Positions 35,801 to 42,719 of a stretch of DNA of 64,000 nucleotides are shown here, one piece after another (the first letter of the stretch is position 1; each line of letters starts with the position of its first letter). The notes below the pieces were generated by a model. The model saw nothing but the letters and a program-made list of their open reading frames with translations, did no database searches and was not told where the DNA came from. The translations under genes and the position numbers were made by a program. Source of the stretch: Streptomyces platensis (GTDB lineage: Bacteria > Actinomycetota > Actinomycetes > Streptomycetales > Streptomycetaceae); the NCBI RefSeq assembly GCF_008704855.1, contig NZ_CP023691.1:6200001-6264000 (forward strand), read 5' to 3'.

Positions 35801-35966
35801 GCGGATGCTCGCGGTCATCGACGACGAGGAGGTGATCGCGGCCGCCCGCGACGAGGCCACCGAACTCGTCGCCGCCGACCCCGAGCTGGCCGGATATCCG
35901 GAGCTGCGGATCGCCCTGTCCGCCCTGCTGGACGACGAACGGGAGCAGTATCTGGACAAGGGATGA
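32847..35966 (+). CDS. recG: ATP-dependent DNA helicase RecG with an embedded intein
   Basis: A 1039-residue precursor. The host protein (766 residues after splicing) has the RecG wedge/OB domain (about 30-160, GSGRLRLVFFGKG), then helicase motifs: Walker A split as GEVGSGK / T, DEQHRFG (motif II), MTATPIPRT (motif III), and the C-terminal VIEVGVNVPNA, QLHQLRGRVGRG. RecG rewinds stalled replication forks and branch-migrates junctions. The intein (33774-34592) interrupts the P-loop between Lys and Thr, so the helicase is inactive until spliced. A Gly/Arg-rich loop follows NWGLREAQ. The start is uncertain: GTG 32847, with GATTGT seven bases upstream (possible leaderless start), or GTG 32865. 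Confidence 0.95.
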   Translation: MVCNGCVAALDEPLKKILGGTTAKVLAEHLDLHTVGDLLHHYPRRYAERGELTRLADLPLDEHVTVVAQVADARVLKFNGGRGQRLEVTLTDGSGRLRLVFFGKGIHKPHKDLLPGRRAMFAGKVSVFNHKLQLAHPEYELLDRTADDEGDDAVSAFANQLMPIYPACQQMASWKIAKAVDAVLPSAQDAVDPLPEALRDGRALVPLTEALLKIHRPATKADIADARSRLKWDEAFVLQVALARRRRAETQLPAVARRLVKDGILDAFDAKLPFTLTDGQQKVSREIFDDLATEHPMHRLLQGEVGSGKAQPLDALVLTPRGFRPMGEMAVGTEVVVPSGDLAVVDGVFPQGEREVWRLVLSDGSTVECDDEHLWIVATRGAGERVLTTRALRGDLLRADGRPKWSIPPATPVDLDGGEARPLDPYELGRALGGDGGARPADRVPDAYRNAPLKDRLAVVQGLMDAGGRPAGGAAVYPAAAAPLAGDLAWLVRSLGGRARLHPVRDGAYDVSVALPDAYPPFRDRAPERAVPGGSGGHPEDGPGFRRTIEAIEYVGRKPVQCISVRHPGHAYVTDHFTVTHNTMVALRAMLGVVDSGGQAAMLAPTEVLAQQHHRSITEMMGELADNWGLREAQSAGGGGGRREGGMLGGAERGTKVVLLTGSMGAAARRQALLDLVTGEAGIVVGTHALIEDKVQFHDLGLVVVDEQHRFGVEQRDALRSKGKQPPHLLVMTATPIPRTVAMTVFGDLETSVLDQLPAGRSPIASHVVPAKDKPHFLARAWERVREEVAAGHQGYVVCPRIGDEEDPPKGAKKGAAGSKGAAAKASSPEDVAEKRPPLAVLDIADQLTTGPLDGLRVAVLHGRMAPDDKDDVMRRFAAGELDVLVATTVIEVGVNVPNATAMVIMDADRFGVSQLHQLRGRVGRGAAPGLCLLVSEMPEASPARARLAAVAGTLDGFELSRIDLEQRREGDVLGQAQSGVRSSLRMLAVIDDEEVIAAARDEATELVAADPELAGYPELRIALSALLDDEREQYLDKG
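33774..34592 (+). other. class 3-type intein inside RecG, with degenerate homing endonuclease
   Basis: A 273-residue in-frame insertion after GSGK and before TMVAL of the P-loop. It begins AQPLDALVLTPRG (Ala1 in place of the usual Cys/Ser) and ends VTDHFTVTHN with Thr as the +1 extein residue. Block B is STVECDDEHLW (His64, Trp66), block F is VQCISV (Cys253) and block G is VTHN (Thr271). Ala1 with Trp, Cys and Thr in these places is the class 3 signature, where the block F Cys does the first attack. The middle keeps remains of a LAGLIDADG nuclease (PYELGRALGGDG, 116-127; GLMDAGG, 153-159) with damaged motifs. Splicing activity is inferred. Confidence 0.93.
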
Positions 35967-36161
35967 GCACCGCCGCGGCGACGGGAGGGACGCGGCGGAC
36001 GGGCCCGGCGGCCCGCCGCGGGTGAGATCGATCACCGCCCGCCGTGCTCCCCGGAGGCTCCGGCCGGGCATCGGCCGTCGGCTGACCGAATATCGTGGAG
36101 GTGCGGAGCCTGCCCGGCTCCCCCTCAGTACACCGACCACGCGCAACGTAAGGACGGGCCC

Positions 36162-36761
36162 ATGACCCGCGTGATCGCCGGTACAGCCGGCGGCCGCCGC
36201 CTGGCCGTACCACCGGGAAACGGCACCCGCCCCACCTCCGACCGGGCGCGCGAGGGCATGTTCTCCACCTGGGAGTCGCTCGACGGGCCGCTGGCCGGAG
36301 CCCGGGTGCTCGATCTGTACGGCGGGTCCGGCGCGGTCGGCCTGGAGGCCCTCTCGCGCGGTGCCGCGCACGTCCTGCTGGTCGAGGCCGATGCCCGCGC
36401 CGTACGCACGATCCGGGACAACGTCCGTACGGTCGGCCTTCCCGGCGTCGAGGTCCGGGCCGGCAAGGCCGAGCAGACCGCCGCCGCACCGCCCCCGGGC
36501 GAGCCGTACGACATCGCCTTCCTGGACCCGCCCTACGTGGTCACCGACGCGGAACTCTGCGAGATCCTGATCACACTCCGTGGTCAGGGCTGGTTTGCGG
36601 AGCAGGCACTCGTCACCGTGGAACGCAGCACCAGAGGCGGCACGTTCCCATGGCCGGACGGATTTGAAGCGATCAAGGCCCGTCGCTACGGCGAAGGGAC
36701 GCTTTGGTACGGTCGCGCCGCTTCGACGTCCGCCGAATCGACGTCAGCAAGCGTGTCATGA
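36162..36761 (+). CDS. rsmD: 16S rRNA guanine-966 N2-methyltransferase
   Basis: A 199-residue Rossmann-fold methyltransferase. It shows RVIAGTAGGRRLAVP at the start, the SAM site VLDLYGGSGAVGLEALSRG (about 48) and the catalytic DPPY in FLDPPYVV (about 123). It methylates G966 of 16S rRNA in the small subunit. The ATG at 36162 starts a probable operon with coaD. Confidence 0.94.
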   Translation: MTRVIAGTAGGRRLAVPPGNGTRPTSDRAREGMFSTWESLDGPLAGARVLDLYGGSGAVGLEALSRGAAHVLLVEADARAVRTIRDNVRTVGLPGVEVRAGKAEQTAAAPPPGEPYDIAFLDPPYVVTDAELCEILITLRGQGWFAEQALVTVERSTRGGTFPWPDGFEAIKARRYGEGTLWYGRAASTSAESTSASVS

Positions 36762-36787
36762 CCGGATCGGAGAGCGAGGAGACCGAG

Positions 36788-37270
36788 TTGCGCCGCGCCG
36801 TCTGTCCGGGGTCGTTCGACCCCATCACCAACGGGCACCTGGACATCATCGCCCGTGCCTCCAAGCTGTACGACGTGGTCCATGTCGCCGTGATGATCAA
36901 CCAGTCCAAGCAGGGGCTGTTCACGGTCGACGAGCGGATCGACCTGATCCGCCGGGCCACCGCCGAGTACGGCAACGTGGAGGTCGAGGCCTTCCACGGC
37001 CTGCTCGTCGACTTCTGCAAGCAGCGCGACATCCCCGCGATCGTCAAGGGGCTGCGGGCCGTCAGCGACTTCGACTACGAGCTCCAGATGGCCCAGATGA
37101 ACAACGGCCTGTCCGGTGTGGAGACGCTCTTCGTCCCCACCAACCCGACCTACAGCTTCCTCTCCTCCAGCCTCGTGAAGGAGGTCGCCGCCTGGGGCGG
37201 CGATGTCTCCCACCTGGTCCCGCCGTTCGTCCTCGAAGCCCTCACCGAGCGCCTGCGGAAGAAGGACTGA
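36788..37270 (+). CDS. coaD: phosphopantetheine adenylyltransferase
   Basis: A 160-residue enzyme adding AMP to 4'-phosphopantetheine in coenzyme A synthesis. CPGSFDPITNGHLDII (the HxGH-type ATP site, here NGHL) and the C-terminal PTNPTYSFLSSSLVKEVA are complete. Two starts compete: TTG 36788 with GCGAGGAG upstream gives the usual ~160 residues; ATG 36758, overlapping the rsmD stop (ATGA), would add ten. I prefer the TTG from family length. Confidence 0.93.
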   Translation: MRRAVCPGSFDPITNGHLDIIARASKLYDVVHVAVMINQSKQGLFTVDERIDLIRRATAEYGNVEVEAFHGLLVDFCKQRDIPAIVKGLRAVSDFDYELQMAQMNNGLSGVETLFVPTNPTYSFLSSSLVKEVAAWGGDVSHLVPPFVLEALTERLRKKD

Positions 37271-37401
37271 GCACCCCACCCGGCGCACCGCGCGCGAAGC
37301 CGCACTGACGGTGCGTCGGCCGGTGTCGGGCGGAGGGCCGGTGGACGTACAGTCGTCCCGTTCCCGTCGTTCAAAACCCTTCAGAGAGTGGCGAGTCCAA
37401 G

Positions 37402-38547
37402 GTGGACGTGCAGAAGAAGCTCGACGACATCGTCGCGACCGTCGGCGGTGCCCGGTCCATGCCCATGTCGGCCTCGTGCGTGGTCAACCGCGCCGAGCTG
37501 CTCGCCATGCTGGAAGAGGTGCGCGCGGCGCTGCCGGGCTCCCTGGCACAGGCGCAGGAGCTGCTCGGCGGGCGGGAGCAGATGGTCGAGCAGGCGCGGG
37601 CGGAAGCGGAGCGGATCATCGAGACCGCGCACGCCCAGCGCGGCTCACTGATCTCCGACACCGAGGTCGCCCGGCAGTCCCAGGAGGAGGCGGACCGGAT
37701 CCTGGCGGACGCCCGCCGGGAGGCGGAGGAGATCCGCGCCGAGGCCGACGACTACGTCGACAGCAAGCTCGCCAACTTCGAGGTCGTGCTCACCAAGACC
37801 ATCGGTTCCGTCGACCGCGGCCGCGAGAAGCTGCTCGGCCGTGGCCCGGGGCTCGACGAGCAGGGCTATGTGGACACCGAGGCCCCCGAGCGCAGCGGCG
37901 ACCCGGAGACCCTCAAGCAGCGCGCGGACGCCTATGTGGACGCCAAGTTCGGGGCGTTCCAGGCCGTGCTGACCAAGACGCTGGAGGCCGTCGGCCGGGG
38001 CCGCGACAAGCTCCAGGGCGCCCGTGCGATCGATGAGCTGGCGATCCACCTGGCGGCGCAGGGCGATGCGCAGTCCGGCCCGCAGGCCGACGCCGACTAC
38101 CTCGCCGGCCTGGCGGACATCAGCGCCGAGCAGGCCCCGCAGCCGCCCCAGGCGCCCCCGATGCCCCAGACGCAGCCCCAGCAGCAGCCCCAGGAGCATC
38201 AGCAGCCCCTCCAGCCCCAGCTTCAGCAGCAGGGCTACTACACCGACCCCGCGGCCTACCCGCAGCAGGACGTCTACGGCTATCAGCAGCCACAGCAGGC
38301 GGCGTACGCCCAGGACCCCCAGCAGCAGAGTGCGTACGGCTACGACTGGCAGCAGCAGGCCCAGCAGCAGGCCCAACAGCAGGGCTACGACCCGCATGCG
38401 TACCTCCCGCAGCAGGTGCCCCAGCAGCCCCAGCACGCCCCGCACGGCCACGCCGAGCAGCCGGGCGCGCTGGACGAGACCAGCCTCTTCGACACGAGCA
38501 TGATCGACCTGGACCAGCTCCGGGCGTACGAGGAGGGGCGTCAGTAG
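37402..38547 (+). CDS. coiled-coil protein in the SepIVA position, Gln/Pro-rich tail
   Basis: A 381-residue cytoplasmic protein. Residues 1-60 (MDVQKKLDDIVATVGGARSM) are well structured; about 55-130 form a charged coiled coil (AEAERIIETAHAQRG; EEADRILADARREAEEIRAEADDYVDSKLANFE) with a second YVDAKFGAFQAVLTKTLEAVGRG repeat near 180. The last ~170 residues are Gln/Pro/Tyr-rich and disordered. Between coaD and the DUF177-rpmF-rnc-mutM-smc block, mycobacteria have SepIVA, a DivIVA-like divisome and elongation factor; the coiled coil and place suggest orthology. That is inference. GTG 37402 lacks a strong ribosome site. Confidence 0.75.
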   Translation: MDVQKKLDDIVATVGGARSMPMSASCVVNRAELLAMLEEVRAALPGSLAQAQELLGGREQMVEQARAEAERIIETAHAQRGSLISDTEVARQSQEEADRILADARREAEEIRAEADDYVDSKLANFEVVLTKTIGSVDRGREKLLGRGPGLDEQGYVDTEAPERSGDPETLKQRADAYVDAKFGAFQAVLTKTLEAVGRGRDKLQGARAIDELAIHLAAQGDAQSGPQADADYLAGLADISAEQAPQPPQAPPMPQTQPQQQPQEHQQPLQPQLQQQGYYTDPAAYPQQDVYGYQQPQQAAYAQDPQQQSAYGYDWQQQAQQQAQQQGYDPHAYLPQQVPQQPQHAPHGHAEQPGALDETSLFDTSMIDLDQLRAYEEGRQ

Positions 38548-38588
38548 GCGCTCCCGTCCGCAGGACCGGAGGGACGGCCGGGAGCGGA

Positions 38589-38618
38589 TTGGGCCTATCG
38601 GGGCCCGTCCAGTATCCT
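38589..38618 (+). promoter_or_regulatory. candidate promoter for DUF177-rpmF-rnc
   Basis: TTGGGC (38589-38594), an 18-bp spacer and TATCCT (38613-38618) lie about 100-130 bp before the DUF177 start. A weak hairpin (38550-38586) precedes it and may end the upstream transcript. Confidence 0.45.
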
Positions 38619-38748
38619 GGCTCTTCGGTCGCGCGTATATCCGCGATCTCTGCTGCCCGAATCCCGCACCGCTGGAATACGGGCGGCGCGTAAACCCCGT
38701 AGAAAGCAGGAAGCCATCAACGCCCGCCTCGACCACCGTTCCCCTCTC

Positions 38749-39345
38749 GTGTTCGACACACGCGAGCTGGGGCGGCGTCCCGGTGCGCTCAAGAGGGTCT
38801 CCCGCTCCGTCGAGGCTCCCCGGGACCTCGGCAATGAGGTCATCGGCGTGCCCGAGGGCGCACCGATCGAGCTCGACCTCCGCCTGGAGTCGGTCATGGA
38901 CGGGGTGCTTGTCACAGGCACCGGCCGTGCAACCGTCAAGGGGGAGTGCGTAAGGTGTCTGGAGCCGCTGGAGCGACAGCTCGACGCGGACTTCCAGGAG
39001 ATGTTCGCCTACCCCGACGCCGACGCCCGGGTCCATGAGGACGCCGGCGACGACGCCGAGGACGAGGAGGACACCCTCTTCCTCGAGGACGACCTGTTCG
39101 ACCTCGAACCCGTGCTGCGTGATGCGGTGGTGCTTGCACTGCCGATGCAGCCGGTGTGCCAGGACGACTGCCCGGGCCTGTGCTCCGACTGCGGAGTGCG
39201 GCTCGCGGACGACCCGGACCACCACCACGACGCCGTCGACATCCGTTGGGCGGCACTGCAGGGACTCGCCGGGACCGTCAAGGACGGCGAGAAGGACAAC
39301 ATGGGCGGCGCCGAAGCGGGCGTCGACGAGAAGCAGGAGAAGTAG
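38749..39345 (+). CDS. DUF177 (YceD) protein, ribosome-assembly associated
   Basis: A protein of the YceD/DUF177 family, which is encoded with rpmF across bacteria and linked to 23S rRNA processing. The metal-binding Cys pairs are CVRCLEPL (near 68) and CQDDCPGLCSDCGV (near 138), with an acidic stretch between. GTG 38749 gives 198 residues but has no ribosome site and cuts off the family's typical RLDHRSPLVFDTRELGRRPG start. An ATC codon at 38716 behind AGGAAG would include it, so the real start may be ATC. rpmF follows two bases after the stop. Confidence 0.88.
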   Translation: MFDTRELGRRPGALKRVSRSVEAPRDLGNEVIGVPEGAPIELDLRLESVMDGVLVTGTGRATVKGECVRCLEPLERQLDADFQEMFAYPDADARVHEDAGDDAEDEEDTLFLEDDLFDLEPVLRDAVVLALPMQPVCQDDCPGLCSDCGVRLADDPDHHHDAVDIRWAALQGLAGTVKDGEKDNMGGAEAGVDEKQEK

Positions 39346-39347
39346 CC

Positions 39348-39521
39348 GTGGCTGTTCCGAAGCGGAAGATGTCGCGCAGCAACACGCGCCACCGCCGGTC
39401 GCAGTGGAAGGCTGCGGTCCCCACCCTGGTGGCGTGCGAGCGCTGCCACGAGCCGAAGCAGCAGCACATCGCGTGCCCGAGCTGCGGCACCTACAACAAG
39501 CGCCAGGTCCTCGAGGTCTGA
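39348..39521 (+). CDS. rpmF: 50S ribosomal protein L32
   Basis: A 57-residue L32 (MAVPKRKMSRSNTRHRRSQW) of the zinc-ribbon type with CERCHEP and CPSCGTY. GTG 39348 lies two bases after the DUF177 stop. It sits in the conserved yceD-rpmF-rnc order. Confidence 0.97.
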   Translation: MAVPKRKMSRSNTRHRRSQWKAAVPTLVACERCHEPKQQHIACPSCGTYNKRQVLEV

Positions 39522-39540
39522 GCGGCTGGTGACAGGCTCC

Positions 39541-40380
39541 ATGTCAGACGCCAATTCGACTTCCCGCAAACGCGGGGATGAACCGACTCCGGCGGACACA
39601 GCCTCGTCGCACACGCTTCTGGAAGGGCGGCTCGGGTATCAGCTCGAGTCCGCCCTTCTGGTGCGTGCGCTGACGCACCGCTCGTACGCATACGAGAACG
39701 GCGGTCTGCCCACCAACGAGCGGCTCGAATTCCTCGGGGATTCGGTGCTCGGCCTGGTGGTCACGGACACGCTGTACCGGATCCACCCCGATCTCCCGGA
39801 AGGCCAGCTGGCCAAGCTCCGGGCCGCGGTGGTCAACTCGCGTGCGCTTGCCGAGGTGGGCCGTGGCCTCGACCTCGGTGCCTTCATCCGCCTCGGACGG
39901 GGCGAAGAGGGTACGGGCGGCCGGGACAAGGCCTCCATCCTCGCCGACACCCTTGAAGCGGTGATCGGCGCGGTCTATCTCGACCAGGGCCTCGACGCGG
40001 CCGGCGAGCTGGTGCACCGGCTCTTCGACCCGCTCATCGAGAAGTCCTCCAGCCTGGGCGCAGGCCTGGACTGGAAGACCAGCCTCCAGGAACTCACCGC
40101 GACCGAAGGTCTCGGCGTTCCGGAGTACCTGGTCACCGAGACCGGCCCCGATCACGAGAAGACCTTTACTGCTGCCGCCCGCGTCGGTGGTGTCTCGTAC
40201 GGCACCGGCACCGGCCGCAGCAAGAAGGAAGCCGAGCAGCAGGCGGCCGAGTCCGCGTGGCGTGCGATTCGCGCCGCGGCGGACGAGGCGGCCAAGGCGG
40301 CCTCCTCCGGCGACGGTGCGCCGCCGGCAGCCGAGGACTCGGCTCCGGCCGCCGGCGACGGTTCGTCGTCGGCACACTGA
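39541..40380 (+). CDS. rnc: ribonuclease III (AbsB)
   Basis: A 279-residue double-strand-specific endoribonuclease. The catalytic signature NERLEFLGDSVLGLVV and the second metal ligand in DTLEAVIGAVYLDQG are intact; the dsRNA-binding domain covers about 175-245 (DWKTSLQELTATEGLGVPEYLV; GRSKKEAEQQAAESAWRAI). A disordered Ala/Ser tail ends the protein. In S. coelicolor this gene is absB, whose loss blocks antibiotic production. ATG 39541 and GTG 39529 are both possible starts; neither has a strong ribosome site. Confidence 0.95.
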   Translation: MSDANSTSRKRGDEPTPADTASSHTLLEGRLGYQLESALLVRALTHRSYAYENGGLPTNERLEFLGDSVLGLVVTDTLYRIHPDLPEGQLAKLRAAVVNSRALAEVGRGLDLGAFIRLGRGEEGTGGRDKASILADTLEAVIGAVYLDQGLDAAGELVHRLFDPLIEKSSSLGAGLDWKTSLQELTATEGLGVPEYLVTETGPDHEKTFTAAARVGGVSYGTGTGRSKKEAEQQAAESAWRAIRAAADEAAKAASSGDGAPPAAEDSAPAAGDGSSSAH

Positions 40381-40390
40381 AGCACTGATT

Positions 40391-40435
40391 CTGACCCCGT
40401 CCGGGGCGACCGCGCGTCGCTCCGGACGGGGTCAG
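40391..40435 (+). terminator. terminator between rnc and mutM
   Basis: A long hairpin with outer arms 40391-40404 and 40422-40435 (perfect 14 bp) and an inner GCGAC/GTCGC stem. Confidence 0.75.
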
Positions 40436-40473
40436 AGGTCTTTCACCCCACCGTCGTTCCCAAGGAGCCCTTC

Positions 40474-41400
40474 GTGCCCGAGCTGCCCGAGGTCGAGGTC
40501 GTACGCCGCGGACTGGAGCGCTGGGTCAGCGGCCGCACGATCGACGCCGTCGAGGTGCGGCATCCGCGTGCGATCCGCCGGCACACCGCCGGGGCGGCCG
40601 ATTTCGCGGCCCGGCTCAAGGGGCTGCGCCTCGGGACGGCCCGGCGGCGCGGCAAATACCTCTGGATTCCGGTGACCGGCGGCGGTCCGGCCGCCCAGAC
40701 CGCGGCGGAGGGCATCCCTCCGATGGTCACGCCGTCCGTCACCCACGGGCTGGCGATCCTGGCCCACCTCGGCATGAGCGGCCAGCTGCTGGTCCAGCCG
40801 CAGGACGCCGCCGACGAGAAGCACCTGCGGATCCGCGTCCGCTTCGCCGACGACCTGGCCACCGAACTCCGCTTCGTCGACCAGCGCACTTTCGGTGGCC
40901 TCTCGCTGCACGACACCGTCCCCGGTGACGCCGATCTGCTGCCCGACGTCATCGCCCATATCGCCCGGGACCCGCTCGATCCCGCCTTCGACGACGCCGC
41001 CTTCCACGACGCGCTGCGCCGCCGCCGGACCACCGTCAAGCGCGCGCTGCTCGACCAGACGCTGATCAGCGGCGTCGGCAACATCTATGCGGACGAGGCG
41101 CTCTGGCGCAGCAAGCTCCACTACGAGCGGCCGACCGCCACCTTCACCCGGCCGCGCACCGCCGAGCTGCTCGGCCACGTACGGGACGTGATGAACGCCG
41201 CGCTCGCCGTCGGCGGCACCAGCTTCGACAGCCTCTATGTCAACGTCAACGGTGAGTCCGGCTACTTCGAGCGCTCGCTGGACGCCTACGGCCGCGAGGA
41301 CGAGCCCTGCCGCCGCTGCGGTACCCCGATCCGCCGCCGCCCCTGGATGAACCGCTCCAGCTACTTCTGCCCCCGCTGCCAGCGGCCGCCGCGCGCCTGA
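40474..41400 (+). CDS. mutM: formamidopyrimidine-DNA glycosylase
   Basis: A 308-residue Fpg enzyme that removes oxidised purines such as 8-oxoguanine and nicks the site. It begins PELPEVE with the catalytic N-terminal Pro and Glu, has the helix-two-turn-helix LLDQTLISGVGNIYADEALW, and ends in a zinc finger (CRRCGTPIRRRPWMNRSSYFCPRC). A ~15-residue Gly/Ala insertion (TGGGPAAQTAAEGIPP) sits in the N-terminal domain. GTG 40474 follows AAGGAG. Confidence 0.96.
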   Translation: MPELPEVEVVRRGLERWVSGRTIDAVEVRHPRAIRRHTAGAADFAARLKGLRLGTARRRGKYLWIPVTGGGPAAQTAAEGIPPMVTPSVTHGLAILAHLGMSGQLLVQPQDAADEKHLRIRVRFADDLATELRFVDQRTFGGLSLHDTVPGDADLLPDVIAHIARDPLDPAFDDAAFHDALRRRRTTVKRALLDQTLISGVGNIYADEALWRSKLHYERPTATFTRPRTAELLGHVRDVMNAALAVGGTSFDSLYVNVNGESGYFERSLDAYGREDEPCRRCGTPIRRRPWMNRSSYFCPRCQRPPRA

Positions 41401-41427
41401 GCGCCGGCCCGCGGCCCGTTCACCGGC

Positions 41428-41853
41428 TCAGCCGTCGGTGCGCTGGGCGTCGTACTGCTCGCGGGCCTGCATGACCTGCGGCATCCGGTCCTCCACCAGG
41501 TCGATCAGCATCCGCAGCTGACGGGCGACCTGGTCGCCCATCGGCGTCAGCGCGTAATCGACGCGGGGTGGGTTGGTCTGCTGTGCGGTGCGGTGCACGA
41601 GTCCGTCCCGCTCCAGTGCGTGCAGAGTCTGGGCCAGCATCTTCTCGCTCACCCCGGCCACCCGGCGGCGCAGTTCGTTGAAGCGGAAGGTGCCGTCGAG
41701 CAGGGCGCCGAGGGTCAGGCTGCCCCATCGGTCGGTGATGTGCCGGAGCGCGTCGCGGGACGGGCAGTCGCGCGCGAAGACGTTGTAGGCCAGGTCGTCC
41801 GTACAGCCGGGGGTGGGCTCCCCGTCCGTCTCGCCGGTGGTTTCGGTCGCCAT
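41428..41853 (-). CDS. HxlR-family transcriptional regulator
   Basis: A 141-residue winged-helix regulator (HITDRWGSLTLGALLDGTFRFNELRRRVAGVSEKMLAQTLHALERDGLVHR). The conserved N-terminal Cys (DCPSRDALRH) is present, which in several HxlR proteins senses oxidants or quinones. It is divergent from a flavodoxin-like quinone reductase gene, its likely target. Confidence 0.9.
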   Translation of the reverse strand: MATETTGETDGEPTPGCTDDLAYNVFARDCPSRDALRHITDRWGSLTLGALLDGTFRFNELRRRVAGVSEKMLAQTLHALERDGLVHRTAQQTNPPRVDYALTPMGDQVARQLRMLIDLVEDRMPQVMQAREQYDAQRTDG

Positions 41854-41875
41854 GAGGACACCCTACCCCCGCGCA

Positions 41876-41913
41876 GCGCTAACCAACGGGTTGCGCTTTC
41901 TAAAAGTTAGTGC
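41876..41913. promoter_or_regulatory. candidate HxlR operator
   Basis: GCGCTAAC (41876-41883) and GTTAGTGC (41906-41913) form an imperfect inverted repeat in the divergent promoter region of the HxlR regulator and the quinone reductase. Binding is inferred from position. Confidence 0.4.
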
Positions 41914-41992
41914 TTCTCTTTTCCTCATCGCAGCCCGACGTTCCCGGGTGCCGGCCGTCCCGGCATGCCGTGACCCCTGAGGAGAAAACACC

Positions 41993-42598
41993 GTGACCAC
42001 GCCTGCTCTGCCCACCCCCGTCGTCTCGCTCGCCTACCACTCCGGCTTCGGCCACACCGCCGTACTGGCCGAGGCCGTCCGGGCCGCCGCCACCGAGGCC
42101 GGCGCCACCGTTCACCTGATCAAGGTCGACGAGATCACCGAAGCCCAGTGGGCGCAGCTCGATGCCTCCGACGCGATCGTCTTCGGCTCGCCGACGTACA
42201 TGGGCACGGCCTCCGGCGCCTTCCACACCTTCGCCGAGGCGAGTTCCAAGCGCTGGGCCACCCGTGCCTGGCAGGACAAGCTCGCCGCCGGATTCACCAA
42301 CTCCGCCTCCAAGAGCGGCGACAAGCTGCACACCCTCCAGTTCTTCACGGTGCTCGCCGCCCAGCACGGGATGACCTGGGTCAGCCTCAACCTGCTCCCC
42401 GGCTGGAACTCCTCCACCGCGTCCGAGAACGACCTGAACCGGCTGGGCTTCTTCCTGGGCGCCGCCGCCCAGTCCCCGAATGACCAGGGTGCCGAGGGCG
42501 TCCACAAGGCCGATATCGCCACCGCCGAGCACCTCGGACGGCGGATCGCCGAGCAGGCCCGCATCGTCGTCGCGGGCCGCGCGGCACTCGCCGCCTGA
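41993..42598 (+). CDS. WrbA-like flavodoxin-fold NAD(P)H:quinone oxidoreductase
   Basis: A 201-residue flavodoxin-fold protein: the FMN phosphate loop YHSGFGHTAVLAEAV (about 14-28), the GSPTYMGTASGAFHTFAEASSKRW segment (about 64-88) and FTNSASKSGDKLHTLQFF. This resembles WrbA-type enzymes that reduce quinones by two electrons. GTG 41993 has AGGAG upstream. Control by the divergent HxlR protein is likely. Confidence 0.85.
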   Translation: MTTPALPTPVVSLAYHSGFGHTAVLAEAVRAAATEAGATVHLIKVDEITEAQWAQLDASDAIVFGSPTYMGTASGAFHTFAEASSKRWATRAWQDKLAAGFTNSASKSGDKLHTLQFFTVLAAQHGMTWVSLNLLPGWNSSTASENDLNRLGFFLGAAAQSPNDQGAEGVHKADIATAEHLGRRIAEQARIVVAGRAALAA

Positions 42599-42635
42599 CC
42601 GGCACACCGCCGGGCTGTAGCGGTCCGGTACGCGA

Positions 42636-42681
42636 AACGCCCGCGCCGCCCCGTGACCGGTCACGGGGCGGCGCGGGCGTT
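42636..42681. terminator. 46-bp perfect palindrome, bidirectional terminator
   Basis: A perfectly self-complementary 23-bp arm pair (42636-42658 and 42659-42681) with AA at one end and TT at the other lies between the convergent flavodoxin and CAP genes. Confidence 0.8.
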
Positions 42682-42719
42682 CGTCCGGCCGCGGTGGTGT
42701 CACCGCGGGGCGGGCTGCC

